Source of the DNA: Tanypteryx hageni
Taxonomy: Eukaryota; Arthropoda; Insecta; Odonata; Petaluridae
Direction: 5' to 3'
Length of the DNA: 64,000 nucleotides
Assembly (NCBI GenBank): GCA_028673005.1
Contig: CM054113.1
Location: forward strand, 204,777,504 to 204,841,503
The notes beneath the pieces were generated by a model, which saw only the letters and a list, made by a program, of their open reading frames with translations, did no database searches and had not been told where the DNA came from. Made by a program: the position numbers and the translations under genes. Positions 13,265 to 25,780 of the stretch are shown piece after piece (position 1 is the stretch's first letter; each line of letters begins with the position of its first letter).

Positions 13265-13272
13265 TGACGTCA
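13265..13272. promoter_or_regulatory. CRE-type palindrome TGACGTCA
   Basis: Exact CREB/ATF full-site palindrome at the start of a GC-richer segment (13.26-14.0 kb) that also holds an NRF-1-type palindrome. No transcription start could be placed. Confidence 0.35.
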
Positions 13273-13559
13273 TACGTAACCCTCCTTAGTGTCGCTACGG
13301 CCGTTCTGTCTCCTTATAATAAAATAAAAAAGGATTCGACTGAATCGGTTAAGGTGACGAGTCCTCCTGCCGTATGCGTGTGACTGCGTTGCCGGGAGAC
13401 TTTGTAGGCGGTTGGGGGAGGATTTAGGGTGAGAGAGGGTGGGAAAGCGGGGGGAGGGGCAAAAAGGGGTTGGAGAGTAATGGGAGTGGGTCGGTCGCTT
13501 CTGTGGCAAGGAAAGGGGGAGGTTTAAATGCTGGGACGCATTAACGCATGAACTGGCGT

Positions 13560-13930
13560 ACAGTCTATAGTCTTCCCTACTCCATCTCCCTTTTCGTCAT
13601 TCTATCCCGTCGTCCCCTTCCCCCAGGCGACCTCTTCCCCTCCTCTCCCCTTTTACTCGTTTGACGTCCCGCTTCCTTGTGTCAACCGTATTCCAAAGAA
13701 CTGTGATTGTTCGGCCTCGAGCGATTCTCCTCTCATCCGCCCCTCTATTTCTCTCTCCCTTATCTTTCTTCTGCCTCGTCTTTCTTTCCTCTCCCTTATT
13801 TTTGCCGTCCTCCTTCCTACTCCTCCTCTCGACCTGTCTCTCACCTCTCTTCCTTCCTCGGCGTTTTTTATCAGCTCCTTTTTTTGTCCCATTGTCGTCA
13901 CCCGAGACGCCCTTTGATTGATTGGCTCGC
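13560..13930. repeat. pyrimidine-rich segment
   Basis: C/T-rich plus strand with scattered purines. Open frames on both strands here are low-complexity shadows. Confidence 0.6.
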
Positions 13931-13990
13931 TAAACCTTCCTTCCTTCGGCTCCGTCCTACGGGGAATACTCCCGCCGGTTTATGCGCTCG

Positions 13991-14003
13991 CTGCGCATGC
14001 GCG
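13991..14003. promoter_or_regulatory. NRF-1/EWG-type palindrome
   Basis: Contains TGCGCATGCGC, the NRF-1 (insect Ewg) consensus. A second near match, CTGCGCATGCG, lies at about 14234-14244. Two such sites within 250 bp beside a CRE palindrome hint at a CpG-type promoter, but no first exon was recognised. Confidence 0.4.
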
Positions 14004-14009
14004 AGGGAC

Positions 14010-15440
14010 CTTGATGCGTCGTGAAATTTGGGCGTCTCACGAGTCAGCTGGATATTTTTTAAAAAAGTAATTGCACGTATGGGGAAAGATTTTTCTTCAT
14101 TTAGAGTTTCGAAGGAATCGTGGTGGTGTCTCTTTTAAAAGGAGGAGGTCATTCTATTTGTTCGTTTTTTGTGTTTTCGATTTTTTCATTGTTTTTAAAG
14201 ATTTTTATTTTGCACCCATCCCTCGCTTAGCACTGCGCATGCGTTCCTGGAATTGTGTAAAGCGAAATCGTGTAAATTTGGTAGGCTTTCCCATAGAGAC
14301 ACATGAGGTTAAATTTGAGCCCCATATTCAGCAATTCAGCTCAACAACTGAATTACAATTTGATTCAGTTTCGTCATTTTAATGTCCAATTCATTCGGCA
14401 CTTGTGTTTTCTCTCTTAAATTGTTTTTGAGGAATTCATTTTTTCTTGATTATTCCACACAATAGAATTAGGATTCATTTTAATTAGCTGCGTTTATCTA
14501 ATGTAAACGTTAAATATTTTAAAATATTGTTGCTGATGGTGAAACATTTCTTATTTTAAGTATACATATAATATTGCTTATAGTCATAAACGTTCATCGT
14601 GTTTTTGTCATCATTAGCTCTTCACTCGTTCGGAATTGACATCATGCATAGCTCCATCAAAAATCCGTCGTTCACTTTTTAAAAATCCATATTGTTTTAG
14701 CTGACTCAATGTTCTTTCATTTCATGTCTTAGCTAACCCATTTATTTATTTAATGTAAAACCGAAACCAGTGTTATGGCTTACACTGCATGGAGACCGAT
14801 GCACAAATTAATGGTAGCCCTCCTTTCTTTTAAATAAATACATAAATAATTGACCTAGAAATAACTTTTAAATACCTAATAATTGCGTAGAATTACTAAT
14901 TATTACCTGGCGTGACTGATAAATATAAAATATTATTTTGTAGATGTGCATGTGTAGAGAAATTGATAATTTTAGCGTTTCTTTGTGGGCCTCCTTACTC
15001 CAGGCCCACTGAGAAACATTAATGTATTCGCTTTCAATTTATATTTGCATACGCAAACGTACCGCGTAGGCTTGGCTAATCCAATGGCCGAAACCTTTCT
15101 CGTTCTTCATGTGATTTTTTCTCGTCCGTTTTCTTAGAAAAAATTTAATTAACAGCGCTTTAAGCTCATAAAAGGCGACAAAAATAAAAGTCTCATACAT
15201 CCTACAACGGTAAAAACTGTTATTGTAATATTTCATTTTTTTTGCAAAATCTATATTTATTCACAATTAACTGAGCGAGCAATACCTTTGTGGAAATACA
15301 CAATACTATCAGAAGAATTTCCAAGGATTTTAATTGAAAATATTTTTTTTTGTATTTTATGATAATATTTTTCTTTCACTTCGCTGCTTCCAGTGCTAAT
15401 AAAGGATATAATATTTCATCTAGAAACTATTGTAAATATT
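14010..15440. other. non-coding, AT-rich
   Basis: No gene, RNA or clear repeat recognised. Confidence 0.5.
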
Positions 15441-15448
15441 ACTTAAGC

Positions 15449-15858
15449 CAGCAGTTCCCAAATTGGGGGTCGCGAAAACGGATCAATGCATTCGGAACAG
15501 TTTCAGTATTTTAATTTTTTAAATATGTTGTAGTACTGTTATAAAATTATTTAATCCTTACAAAATGTTCAGTGTGAATCGTTCGGGATTACAATATAAC
15601 CAATGTGAAGCTACGCTTACCTTTCCAATTTATGAGTAGACTTTATATTTTACTTAAATTAGATAATAATTAATCAATTTAATATATTGATATATTTAGA
15701 ACACACAATCTTTGTGCAAGTAAAATAAATATTTATAATATTTTGGAATTACAGTTACATTTTATATTTATTGGTAGATATATGGAGATAATTGGGTCGC
15801 GATAATATTGGCTGCCTTAATAGGTGGGTCGCGAATGCATAAAGTTTGAGAACCGCTG
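15449..15858. mobile_element. SPIN-like hAT MITE (410 bp)
   Basis: It begins CAGCAGTTCCCAAATTGGGG followed by GTCGCGA; the other end reads CAGCGGTTCTCAAACTTTAT on the complement, with GTCGCGA just inside the unit. A perfect 8-bp duplication, ACTTAAGC, flanks it at 15441-15448 and 15859-15866. The terminal pattern CAGCGGTTCTCAA...GGGTCGCGA resembles the SPIN/Charlie-like hAT group. The interior is AT-rich and non-coding. Confidence 0.9.
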
Positions 15859-15866
15859 ACTTAAGC

Positions 15867-17085
15867 TGTCTCCTTGTGATAGTGATCATCATTGCTACGT
15901 ACATCACTTGGTGGAAACGTAGAATTACGTATTCATATTTCCTGCGGTCTTTTTCTCCCGTTATTTCATTAGTACAACTCTTGGTTGCACATAGAGGCTG
16001 ATAAATATCATTTAACTATAAACTCTTTTTCTACCAAGGGATACGATGGATTGCCAGCACGACCCTTCCCACTTCCTCAACATGGCCACCTCTTCCTCCG
16101 CACTAAACTTTTAAGCATCCCGCAGCCATGCGTTGAATTTTCAATTTTATATCTGAGGTAAGATTTATTTATACTCGCTATGTGACTCATCCTCATAAAG
16201 CCTCATAGCTGCATTATTGCATGTTACTGCTGCATCCTGAACGCTTGCCGGTATTCTATTTTTAGACCATATATTTTCCGTAACTATGCCATTGTATGTA
16301 CAATGCGCGTGCATGTTCCATTACAGCCCTTGTCTCAGTTCGAAGCAAAAATTCTACAGTATTGAAACATCGAGTATATATTCTTAGCTTTTAATTGATA
16401 TTTTGCTGGAAAAATAATCACTTTTGTCCTGCCTGCAATTATCACGGTTTACTTTTTTATCTGCCCTTTCAAATAATTGGTACACTTATCGAATAATATT
16501 CATCCTAATTCGCAATCAACTCCTCTGTGAATTATTATTCGAACTTTGTTATGATCAATGCATTTAAATTATTTCCCGTTACCTCTAAGACGGGAAGCAT
16601 AAAAAGGCCGAGTAAAATTTGTCTTCCTTTATGATTTAAATTGCTCAAGGTATCCCCATTGATATTCTTAAACGTAAATAAAAATTATGGCACGCAGAGT
16701 TAATTGATGGAAGAATTATTTTTGATCGAAATACGCATTTGATCTTCCCAACCTTTTTGCTATGAAGTTGGTGAAACATAATTATTTCATTTGACGCAGA
16801 GTTATTTCAGCTTGATTACTATTATTTTGGTAATTGTGCCGTACTTGAAGGAGCCGCCGCGTTAGAGTTTCTGGTTTATACCACATTCTCCGGCCGTGCT
16901 CGCCTCTGGAGGAGTTAATTTCCCCAAAACCTTCGATAATTTTTGCACCTATGCATATGCAACCACAAAAAACCCATTAAAAATTTCTTACGGCTATGAA
17001 ATATTATCAGTTACAATAAGCAAAGATTTCCCTTAATCATAGTGACAAATTGACAAACTATATCTATGCAATAGCCACAAAAAGG
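15867..17085. other. non-coding, AT-rich
   Basis: No gene or repeat recognised. Confidence 0.5.
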
Positions 17086-17089
17086 TTGA

Positions 17090-17250
17090 AAAAATCACGT
17101 GCGCATTTCGGCTACGGAGCAGCCGTCACCATAGGTGATTCACCGCCATTAGGCTATTTTTAAGTGAGTACTTTTTAGTAGATTTTTTAATGATATACTA
17201 TCAGTTGATCTCCACTGATGACGGCTGTTTCGTAGTCAAAATGCGTCACC
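17090..17250. mobile_element. inverted pair of hammerhead-like Penelope termini
   Basis: Minus strand: ATGGTGA (17132-17126), stem CGGCT/AGCCG, then GAAAT ending at 17105. Plus strand: CTGATGA (17215-17221), stem GGCTG/TAGTC with wobble pairs, then CAAAAT. The arms face each other about 80 bases apart. The plus-strand arm keeps the exact CUGAUGA motif but has lost GAAA; the minus arm keeps GAAA but has a changed first motif, so neither is likely to be active. The flank GGTGAATCA is shared with the copy at 52.03 kb. Confidence 0.5.
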
Positions 17251-18700
17251 ATAATCTTTTGGAGAGACATAGCCTGTCAGTTCGATTCTAGTCATTAGGC
17301 GAGATAGATAATTCTCTTTAAATGGCAGACATTTTTTATATTAAGGACACAGCTTTTATTCTATTTTTCCGTTTCATAGTGGAAACCCTCAGGCCCAACA
17401 TATGTGCAGTATTCATCGACCTTGAAAATACTAAATATTATCAGGAATCGTTGACCCTCCTTCACGCCTTATTTCGTTTTGATCGTGAATTACGATGCAA
17501 TGGCGTTTACTAAATCGGTATTGTTCCACTGAGGATATTTAACATATAAATGTTTAAGTATTTTTTATCCTTATTTTTGGCAAAATATGATTCGTGAGAG
17601 TCCGTTTTTTACTTGTTACTTTCATAAGAAATAAAGCAATAAGCAAAAAAAATATTTTATAAAAATTACTCTGAGGATGATGAATTTCATTCAAAAACAA
17701 GCTGCAGAGATGTGTAAAGACCGACTGTAAAACTACGTTAAAACGAATGATGAAATTTAAGCAACCGAATGTTATTCTTGTCTAATTTTCGATCAGTCTG
17801 CGAAGAACAGAGGGAATTCAAGCATTCGCTTCAGCCTGATGAATTAGATGGGAGTAATAGCCAATAATAGCGTGGGAGTATTATCGAATAATTAAGTGCG
17901 TCATTAGATCTCGTAGCAACACTGAAGTTAACAGTAATGGAAAAAATACCAAATTATATATAGAGATAGCTCCTCTTGTTTCTATTTATATATGAATTCC
18001 CACAATTAATTGAAAAGTGCTAGTGAGAAAAATAATTATCGGAATAATTTTATATTAGGCAAAAAAATTGAAATATTTATTTGCGAACAAGGGGTTTAAA
18101 TATAAGTTGGTCACCAAGCAATATGAAGAACTAATAGCACGTTGCATACTTGCTTAAACCGACCTTATTTTATAAAATATATAATTATGATTTATTTTGG
18201 TACTAAAATTATTTGAATTGATATTTAAAATTCTATACACGTAAAAACTGTATTTTAAGCATAGACTTAGCCGATTACTATTAAATGCAATTATAATTTG
18301 ATACCTACTCCTTCAGATGTTTTATTATAATTGGTTATTACGACATTATCATTCAATGCTTTTATTTTTAGCTGTTCTGATTTTATTCCTCTAAATCAAG
18401 AATTTTTTTGAGGACTAGGGGAAGGCAGATAAGAGAGTACCGGGTTAAAGTTCTATCAGATCAGATTATATATTTATTATAAAAATCATTAGCCCTCTTG
18501 GTGGCTGTTTCAAATGACATTCTACACAAATCTTTCATTTTGGGTTAAAAAGTTTGTAGTAGAATGGAAATTGGAAATGGATTGAAAGTTTGCAGCCTTT
18601 AACGGCTTTTTATGAGATATTTAAAAGGAATAAATAAATTATTAGGCTATCGAGCAAAAGAATTTCTTAAGGAAATGAGAAAAGGAGAAATTAGACTTGA
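17251..18700. other. non-coding, AT-rich
   Basis: No gene seen. A CTGAGGATGATGAATTTCATT segment at 17671 could be a further, badly decayed hammerhead-like copy. Confidence 0.5.
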
Positions 18701-18734
18701 TATTAGATTTATTATTATTATTATTAGATTTATG
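18701..18734. repeat. (ATT)n microsatellite
   Basis: About seven ATT units in AT-rich DNA. Confidence 0.8.
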
Positions 18735-19430
18735 TTCAGGTTTTCTTCAAACATATACTAAGAAAAATTTCTTCAATTGTTTACCAGCATATTATAACGT
18801 TAACTCTCACAAAAATATTTACCTAGAGAAAAAATAAACAAAGATTTAGCACGTAAAAAATCCAATCAATTTCGCGATATTTAAGTTCTCATTCATAAGA
18901 GATGTCCGGGACACAAATAACGGACTGGTTGACTCCAATCCGATATTTACAAAGTAACCTCACTTTAAGCGCACTAGTGAACGGCGAATGTGTGGGAGTA
19001 AAGGCTTGTGAAAATAGCCCCCTATAACGGAGAGAACGAAATGACCGCAGTCTCGCCTCATCGGTGCACCTCACATACGCAACGGGACAAAGAGGGCTCG
19101 GGACGGATTCCCTTTTTCTTTGATCCCTTGTCGTTACAGACCGAGCGATAATTAGCCGTGAGGGTACTATTCTCAAAAAATAACCCTTTCCTCACCACCC
19201 ACCCTTAATTTTTTCAACCGGGCTGAATCGACACTTTGACTCACGTCTTCGTTTCATCCACCCCCGCATATCCTGGAATGTCAAGGGTTGGGTGTCGAAA
19301 AAGTGCATCGGAGCAGGCAAAAGGAGACGAAAGGGGCGAAAAAAAGGAGTGGGAGGTGCGAGAGAAGAATTCGCGTAGGTGCCGGGTAGAATTTCTCCAA
19401 AGTGGCAAATCGATGGTCAGGTGAGCGTGG
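18735..19430. other. non-coding, no gene seen
   Basis: AT-rich, becoming GC-richer after 18.9 kb. Short open frames on both strands show no protein features. Confidence 0.45.
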
Positions 19431-19757
19431 GCGGACGTCGAGAGAGGCAGACAGATAGTGATGAGGGGGTGGCGTGGGAGTAAGGCGTAACGGGGGTGGA
19501 TAAAGAAAGTGGAGGAGGAGAAGAGGTGAAGGGAGTGGCTTTGAGGGGAGGAGCATGCGAGGAGGTGGAGGGAAGGCGTGTGGGCGCAGGAGCGCATATT
19601 AGGGTGCCGCCGGATCCGTGGCAACAGGTAGGCGGAGTGGAGCATTTCTGTTAAGGTCATGCATTCCCTGCTCCGTGTGTCTGCCCACGCGTCTCTCCGA
19701 GAAACCGCGGGATGGAACACAGGAATAGCATCCCCCTTGTGGACTTGAGGGTGGAAA

Positions 19758-19760
<3 letters not shown>
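19430..19760. repeat. G/A-rich segment before the (TA)n tract
   Basis: Plus strand rich in GAGG/GGTG units, with some mixed sequence. Non-coding. Confidence 0.5.
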
Positions 19761-19821
<61 letters not shown>

Positions 19822-19857
19822 CACACACACACACACACATGCATACATACATACACC
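19761..19857. repeat. (AT)n(CA)n compound microsatellite
   Basis: An uninterrupted AT run of about 55 bases (19761-19815), then CATATA, (CA)n and a CATA-type tail. It generates the false Tyr-Ile repeat frames on the minus strand. Confidence 0.97.
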
Positions 19858-19859
19858 CG

Positions 19860-20410
19860 TACATACAAACATTCTCTGACGGGGCGAGGAGGTAAGTCTT
19901 TCCATTAGGGTGTCAACGATCAGGCGTGGGCAGGAAGATTGATGCGAAATTCGAATCGAAAACGGTTTCGGAAATTTCTGGTTCTTAGGTGGAGGGAGAT
20001 GTTTGGGAGGGACTGGAGGAGCAATAAAGGGTGAGTATCCTCCCTCCCGTGACTGCGAGGGCGAGGAGGGGGTGGCGGGGCACGCCGGGTAGGAAAAGAC
20101 GGAAGGGAGTATTTTGGGAGATGATGAAAGGTTTGGAGAGACGCTTCGACAGATACTGCTCTGGGATCTGTAGGTGTGGGTGGATGGTGAGGAGGGGGCG
20201 GGGAGGGTGTTTGACGCGGCGTGGGTGTGGTGGGGAGGGGGCGAGAAGCGTTTCAAGGAGTGGGAGTAGGGAAGAAATTTATGAGGCGGGAAAACGTGTA
20301 GGTGAGAGACCAAGATGGGGAGGTGGATGGATTTTATTGTGTTGCGAATATGGGGAGAGGGAGAAAAAAGAGCAATGGAAATGGAAGTGAAGATAGGAGT
20401 AACGCACGCC
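19860..20410. repeat. G/A-rich segment
   Basis: G-rich plus strand with GGGAGG and GTGGG units. The 251-residue minus-strand frame covering it is low-complexity Pro/Ser/His plus the Tyr-Ile microsatellite, and is not a gene. Confidence 0.6.
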
Positions 20411-20870
20411 AAGAGCGTAGAATTAATTAGGAAAATTCTAATTATACAAATTATTTTTTCCTCGGTAAGATGGAAATCCTGGCGATAAAAGTTATGATTT
20501 TAAAACGTTTTCGTTTCGTTAAATTTTTAAAAAGTATTCGCACATTTACCGACTTCGTTTTAATTATATATTTCGTAGATATGTGTAACAAATACATGTA
20601 AATTTTGTGGCGGAAAATTTTAGATTTTTACTTCCATATAAAATCCCATCCCCGATTGCGTGATATTTCCAAATATGTGTCTGTTTCACTCCGTCCATTA
20701 ATATAAAAACTAATAGCTGTGACTGAGTGAATTTTAACGAAATATATAATTTTATTCTCCTGCTTCAATAAAGTCTTATTTAACAAATTTAATCGAAGTT
20801 CGCTTGAACTGAAAGATAAACAGACGAACTGACCAATTCTAACTTTTCTTTCGAAGATAATGCCAAAAAA
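20411..20870. other. non-coding, AT-rich
   Basis: Nothing recognised. Confidence 0.5.
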
Positions 20871-21540
20871 AATGGAGAAGATGTTGAAGGAGGAGGAGAA
20901 GAAAGCCGTAGGCGGGGACTGCGAGAGGAGATGTGGGGGAGGAGTGGGTGTTAATAGGAGATAATTGGGGAAGGAAGAGATATAAAAGACGACGGATGGG
21001 AGGAAATTCGCGAAGAAGGCTGACGTGAGTGGGGGAGGAGGAGGAAGAGCGCTATTTTATAGGAAAGTGGGGTGAGAAAGGCTGGAGTAAGGGCGGTGAA
21101 TAGGAGAAGGGAGAAAGAGGAGGGGGGAAATAAGAAAGGACGCAGACGGGGAAATTGAAGAGGGTAGAAGACAGAGGCGGTTATGAGTGATCTTCTTCTA
21201 CCTTACGGGGAACGGGATGGGGCGATCAGGTTAATCGGACTGGAGATAGGGAGGATGAGGTTCTAAGGAGGAGGGGAAGGGAAAAGAGAGAGAGAGAGAG
21301 ATAGGGGAAAGTAGCTTGTTCTTAAGAGATTAACGGCCGGAGGAGAACGGGCGGAAAGGATTCAATAGGATGAGTTAGATTAAGCTGGAAGGATTTTGAG
21401 AGGGTTGTAAGAGAGCTTGGAAATGTTTGGAAACAGTTGGAAAATATTCAGATAGCGTAAAACTCAATGGAAGAGTTGGAAAAGATGCGGAGAGAGAGCG
21501 GTAAAAGTTTGAAAGTATTTTGGAAGACGTACCTCGCAGA
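20870..21540. repeat. polypurine (G/A-rich) tract with (GA)n
   Basis: Plus strand made largely of AGGAGG, GGGAA and GAAAG units, with a short (AG)n run at about 21283-21301. Non-coding. Confidence 0.8.
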
Positions 21541-23530
21541 GGTGGAAAAGGTTTCGGGATGCGGAAGAGCGATTTCGCGTTAGTCATTTGGACCTCTCGC
21601 CATATTGCTCCCTTTCTGGTTTATTGTATGGATTATCCGAAACGATTATCGATTGTTTCCCACCCACCTCGTGCAAACAAGATGACGTCTGCAGTGGGCG
21701 GCCTCCTAAAGTCATTATACACGCAACAATCCTAATGCCTTCATCATTGGAAGCGCAATAAATTATTATTCCCAATCTTATTCCACTTGAGTTAAACTGA
21801 TGAATTTTTGTTAAGGATGGGATACTTCTAACAATATTTCACTTTGCGATGATTCCTTTTTCTATATTTTATATTGCGAGATAGATTTTTTTAGAGATTC
21901 ATGATTGGTACGCTGATAATATTATACGTTTCTAATCAATCAATTTTTTTATCGTTAACAGAAAAAATTTGTAATTTTTAAATAAATTGAACATGTTTGT
22001 AAAGAATTAATAATGTCTTTAGTAATAATTCAAGGAAATATAATCCCCACTGAGGATCCCTCTCTATTTATCACGCATTTGTATTTGCCCGGGAATTTTT
22101 TGTCTGGCTCAAAACTTAGTACCTTTTACATTTACCATAAAATATAATTGGATGAGAATTCGTCACCACTTTGCTCCAATACTTCTCCACATAGAACCGA
22201 CGCTTGATATTTTAGTTTAGATGCACGGGTATCGATCTTCGGACAGCTTCCTTCATTCGCCCTTATGGGATGCAAAAACAGTGACATCACTCGCCCTTGA
22301 GATCAAGTCAAACGCCTTAATGAGATGCGCTCTAACACTAGATGACGGGATTTCATGCAGATTTTCTTCAAAAAGCTATGCGTCTCCTTTGCTCAAAGAA
22401 CAAGCTATCGTTAAAAAGACATTGGAAAAACAGTTAATTCGCCATCGCTGTTCCTTTGATCTTATCATACTACTACGCGGTACGTAGGATTATTCTTCGA
22501 CTTCATTCGTACTATGACGGATGTTTTGATTGAGACTATACGCTTACATGCCTCTTTCATAATATATTTCAATTCTTGTGTCGTTCTGCCTCGGGGTTCT
22601 TCCACGCCTTTTTTCTTAGGGCAATTTTTATACAGCCACGGACCCTCTGGTTTATTTTAACAACACTTATATCAAATAGATAACTCGTGTTAGTAATTGT
22701 AAATAATTATAAGTAACCTTCTAAATTTGTTTTTATTATGTATTCCAAAACGACCATAATGATCTCTTTCTTAAAAAAATTACTCCAGACCTCGCAATAA
22801 TTTACTCTCAAGTATGGTTCTCTCAAAAGAGACGCGAAAATGCTGAAGTAATTCTTTGTATCTCTATTCCCCTTTTTCAGTAAAACCACGCCTACAGCGT
22901 ATTATAACGTTATAGTCTTAACGTCACAACCACTGGTTCCGAAATCATGTGAAAGAATATAGAATAAATATTATATTCTTTCATTCTTTCGCGTACTGAT
23001 TTTAAATTCTGGACGTACACGTGATTGAAAACCACTGTTCTACCTGATTGGAGACGCCCGCCGAAAAACTTACAAACGCACGCCGTAGAATAATTATATT
23101 ACGAAAATTTCCTTTTAGCATTTTCTCTGGTGGGATAGTTATACGTAGCGAAAAAATTTCCTTGACACCTGAGCGATATAAATGTCCTCGATCGTTAATC
23201 CTAGATGGATAGATTTTTGCTTATAGACTTCAGAGAAATTAAAAGAGCGCTGAAAATTCTAATAGTTACTGTATTATAGGAGTAATCTTTTTAGAGTAAT
23301 ATTTATTTCGACATATTTTCTGTACTTTTTGAGTCCAAAATTTTAGTTTAATGAAGATGTGTAAAAATACAAACACGGTTAGATATGAATGCATAAAGGA
23401 CGTGAGAAAAAAGCTCTTTCAGATGCCTAGTGCGATATGTAACTAGATGAAAAATGTTCTTAACTTCACCATTAGAAATCGATGTAAACCATCGAACATA
23501 TGGTATATATTTGGGGGACGCCAGGTCTCT
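21541..23530. other. non-coding, AT-rich
   Basis: No gene recognised. The 88-residue open frame at 22221-22487 has no recognisable features and no flanking splice sites that support it. Confidence 0.45.
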
Positions 23531-23533
23531 ATT

Positions 23534-23866
23534 ACGGGGTCGGCAATCTCTTCTGCATGAAGGGCCACAGTTGTAGTTTCCAATAATTCGGCGGGCAGCA
23601 TTGTAGATCGCTGGTGCTTCGGCGGGTCAGATAATAGTTTACATGAAAAGTTACTTGAAGGTTGTGACATCATTCAAATAAAAATAAAGCCTAGAATATA
23701 TTTGGCGCAAAATTTCAGCGTACTAGGTCCAATGCCCATCATTTTAATTAACAAATTTCAAATTACCTACGGCAAGTTTTACGGATCGCATTTCGTCTTA
23801 GTTTCTAAGGCCGCATAAAATATTATCGGGGCCACATGAGGTCCGCGATCCGTGGGGTTCTGGCCA
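23534..23866. mobile_element. decayed hAT-type MITE
   Basis: The left end, ACGGGGTCGGCAATCTC followed by ATGAAGGGCCACA, resembles hAT ends of the form CAGGGGTCGGCAAAC...GGGCCACA. The right end carries GGCCGCATAAAA, GGTCCGCGATCCGTGGG and a damaged terminus. No duplication survives. It appears old. Confidence 0.45.
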
Positions 23867-23869
23867 TTT

Positions 23870-24540
23870 CTCAGTAATGATATACTTAGAATTAACGGAA
23901 GAATGAGAACAATATAGGAAACAGGGAAATCACATGGACTTCTTAAGAGGCACAGAAGTGTTTCTTCCTCGATGCTTCACCTAGGAATAAAATATAGTTC
24001 TCCGTTAAAAAAAGTAAGATACTATAACCGCAGAATAGTGAGAATCGCCAAAAATACGCGAAAAGTAATATCGGTTCTCGTGCCAGACGAAGAGTTACGT
24101 CTTAATTGAAAGAATGAAAAAGATAACAGCGTGGAAATGGGCCTTGCCCATCGCATGATGATCCCAACGGACAAAGAGAATCGTTAATTGGGTCTCTCCC
24201 TCATGAAAGAGAGATAGAGGAGAGAGAGAGAGGAAGAGAGAGGAGAGAGCTGGCGTAAGACCAAAAAGTAAACCGATTTTGGGGTAAGGGAATACTGTCC
24301 CGGCAGAATTGGAAACCTTACATTAACGAAATCGACTGCTTAAACAAGAAAAACCCTCTCCGCGAAAAAAACGCCAAAGAATACGCATCCTAACCTTGCG
24401 CTTAGAAAGCAAAATAGTCCATTCCGGTACTGACCGGAGAGAAAATCACCTTACAGCGTATTACTGCGCCGCAAGTTCGCATCCGTTTGATGTCGCGATA
24501 CAGCACCGACTCCAATGTGATCGAAATGGATTGATTAGAG
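23870..24540. other. non-coding with short (GA)n
   Basis: Mixed DNA, with a GAGA-rich stretch at about 24200-24250. No gene seen. Confidence 0.45.
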
Positions 24541-25060
24541 AAAGGGGGTGGGCGGATTTCGTGCGTGATTTCCACGGTGCGTGTAGGTATGGAGAGAGAG
24601 AGAGGAAGGTCAGGGGGAGGAGAAAAAGGAAGGGGGAGAGGGGAGACGTGGAAGGTGGGACGGAGAATGGGAGGGGATAAAGTTTTTTTTTTGAGATATG
24701 AGAGGGAAGCGAGGAAAAAGGATGAGAGAAAGGGGTCCGAATCGTATGGCGTAGCGGAACGGCGAGGAGAAAGTCAATCGACAATCCTGCGGAATCCGTG
24801 AGAACAGCTTGACGAGGAGGGAAGTTGAGGATTCCCGTCGTGGACGGAGAGTGAGAGGAGGAGACATATATACATAATCAGAGAGAGAGAGAGAGAATAT
24901 GGAGGGAGAGGAAATGTCGCGTAGGAGGAGAAAGAGAAATTGTGGTAAAGGAGAGAAGGGTGGATGACGAGAGACGGGAGAACAGAGGAGGGAGTTAGGG
25001 GAGATGTGGAGGTAGGGAGGGAAGGAGGGATATTTCGGAAGGGGTTGTAGCTGGCTAGAG
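24540..25060. repeat. polypurine (G/A-rich) tract
   Basis: Dense GGAGAG/GGGAGG units, including a (GA)n run at about 24880-24896. Minus-strand open frames here are Ser/Pro/Leu low-complexity shadows. Confidence 0.75.
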
Positions 25061-25209
25061 TCCCTCATCCACCTCGGTTGCGCAGCCGCGAGTTCCTCCC
25101 CGACGGGCGGAGGTGCGGCAGTGGTGCGGACAGAGGGTGGGGGAGCGGAGTTTGGGAAGTGGGGAGCCGATGGAGGGGGAGGAGGGAGGCAGGAAGATGT
25201 CCACGCCCC

Positions 25210-25780
25210 GTGGTGCCTTTGGCTCCGCCTCCTCTTCCATCGACCCTTTTCCATCCCCGCTTTACTTCCATCCTCCACCCTTTCTCTCTTCTTCTCTTCA
25301 TCTCTCTCTCTCTCATTCTTCCCCCACCACGCGAACATCCCACTTTTTTACTCTCTCTTCCTCCCTCCTACGTGACGTCACGGCGCTGAGGGAAGGGTAG
25401 AGAGGGTGGGAGAGAGAGAGAGAGAGAGAGAGAGAGGAAGGAGGGAGAGAGAGATGTGTAGGGAGATGTGTAGCTCTTCCTTGAGAGATTATTTTTTTTA
25501 GGAATTTCTTTTTCTCTCGGCGTTCTGTCTCGTTGGGGTTGGATACGTACGGTGGTGTGTGTAGGAGAGAGAGAAAGAGAGAGAGAGGGAGAATGGTACA
25601 GGGAGTGAGGAGAGAAGGAGAGGAGAGAGTGGGAGTGGGAGGGCGGTAACCCAGGCGATGCGACGTAGTGGAGGGGAGGGAGCTTCGAAGGAGTGGGGAG
25701 GTTCTCACGCTTCGTGGTGGGAGGGATAGGCGGAGTGGGGATGGGGAGGAGGGAGAGGAGAGGAAGAGAGCTCCCTGCGA
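25210..25780. repeat. pyrimidine tract switching to purine tract
   Basis: 25210-25370 is C/T-rich. After a CRE palindrome, 25390-25780 is G/A-rich, with (GA)n at about 25411-25437. The strand asymmetry flips at the CRE. Non-coding, but possibly part of the upstream region of the exon at 26.3 kb. Confidence 0.7.
25373..25380. promoter_or_regulatory. CRE-type palindrome in the GC-rich region
   Basis: TGACGTCA in the wider context CGTGACGTCACGG, about 925 bp upstream of the ATG at 26299. It lies in the GC-richest part of the neighbourhood, so a promoter role for that gene is plausible. The transcription start is not visible. Confidence 0.45.

Noticed and set aside
17525..17570. CTGAGGATATTTAAC as another hammerhead-like core
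   Set aside because: No GAAA motif follows any stem that can be formed.
19657..20412. 251-residue minus-strand open frame with Tyr-Ile repeats
   Set aside because: It is the translation of a (TA)n(CA)n microsatellite joined to a G/A-rich tract.
24610..25338. 242-residue minus-strand open frame
   Set aside because: Low-complexity shadow of the G/A-rich tract, overlapped by several equally open frames.
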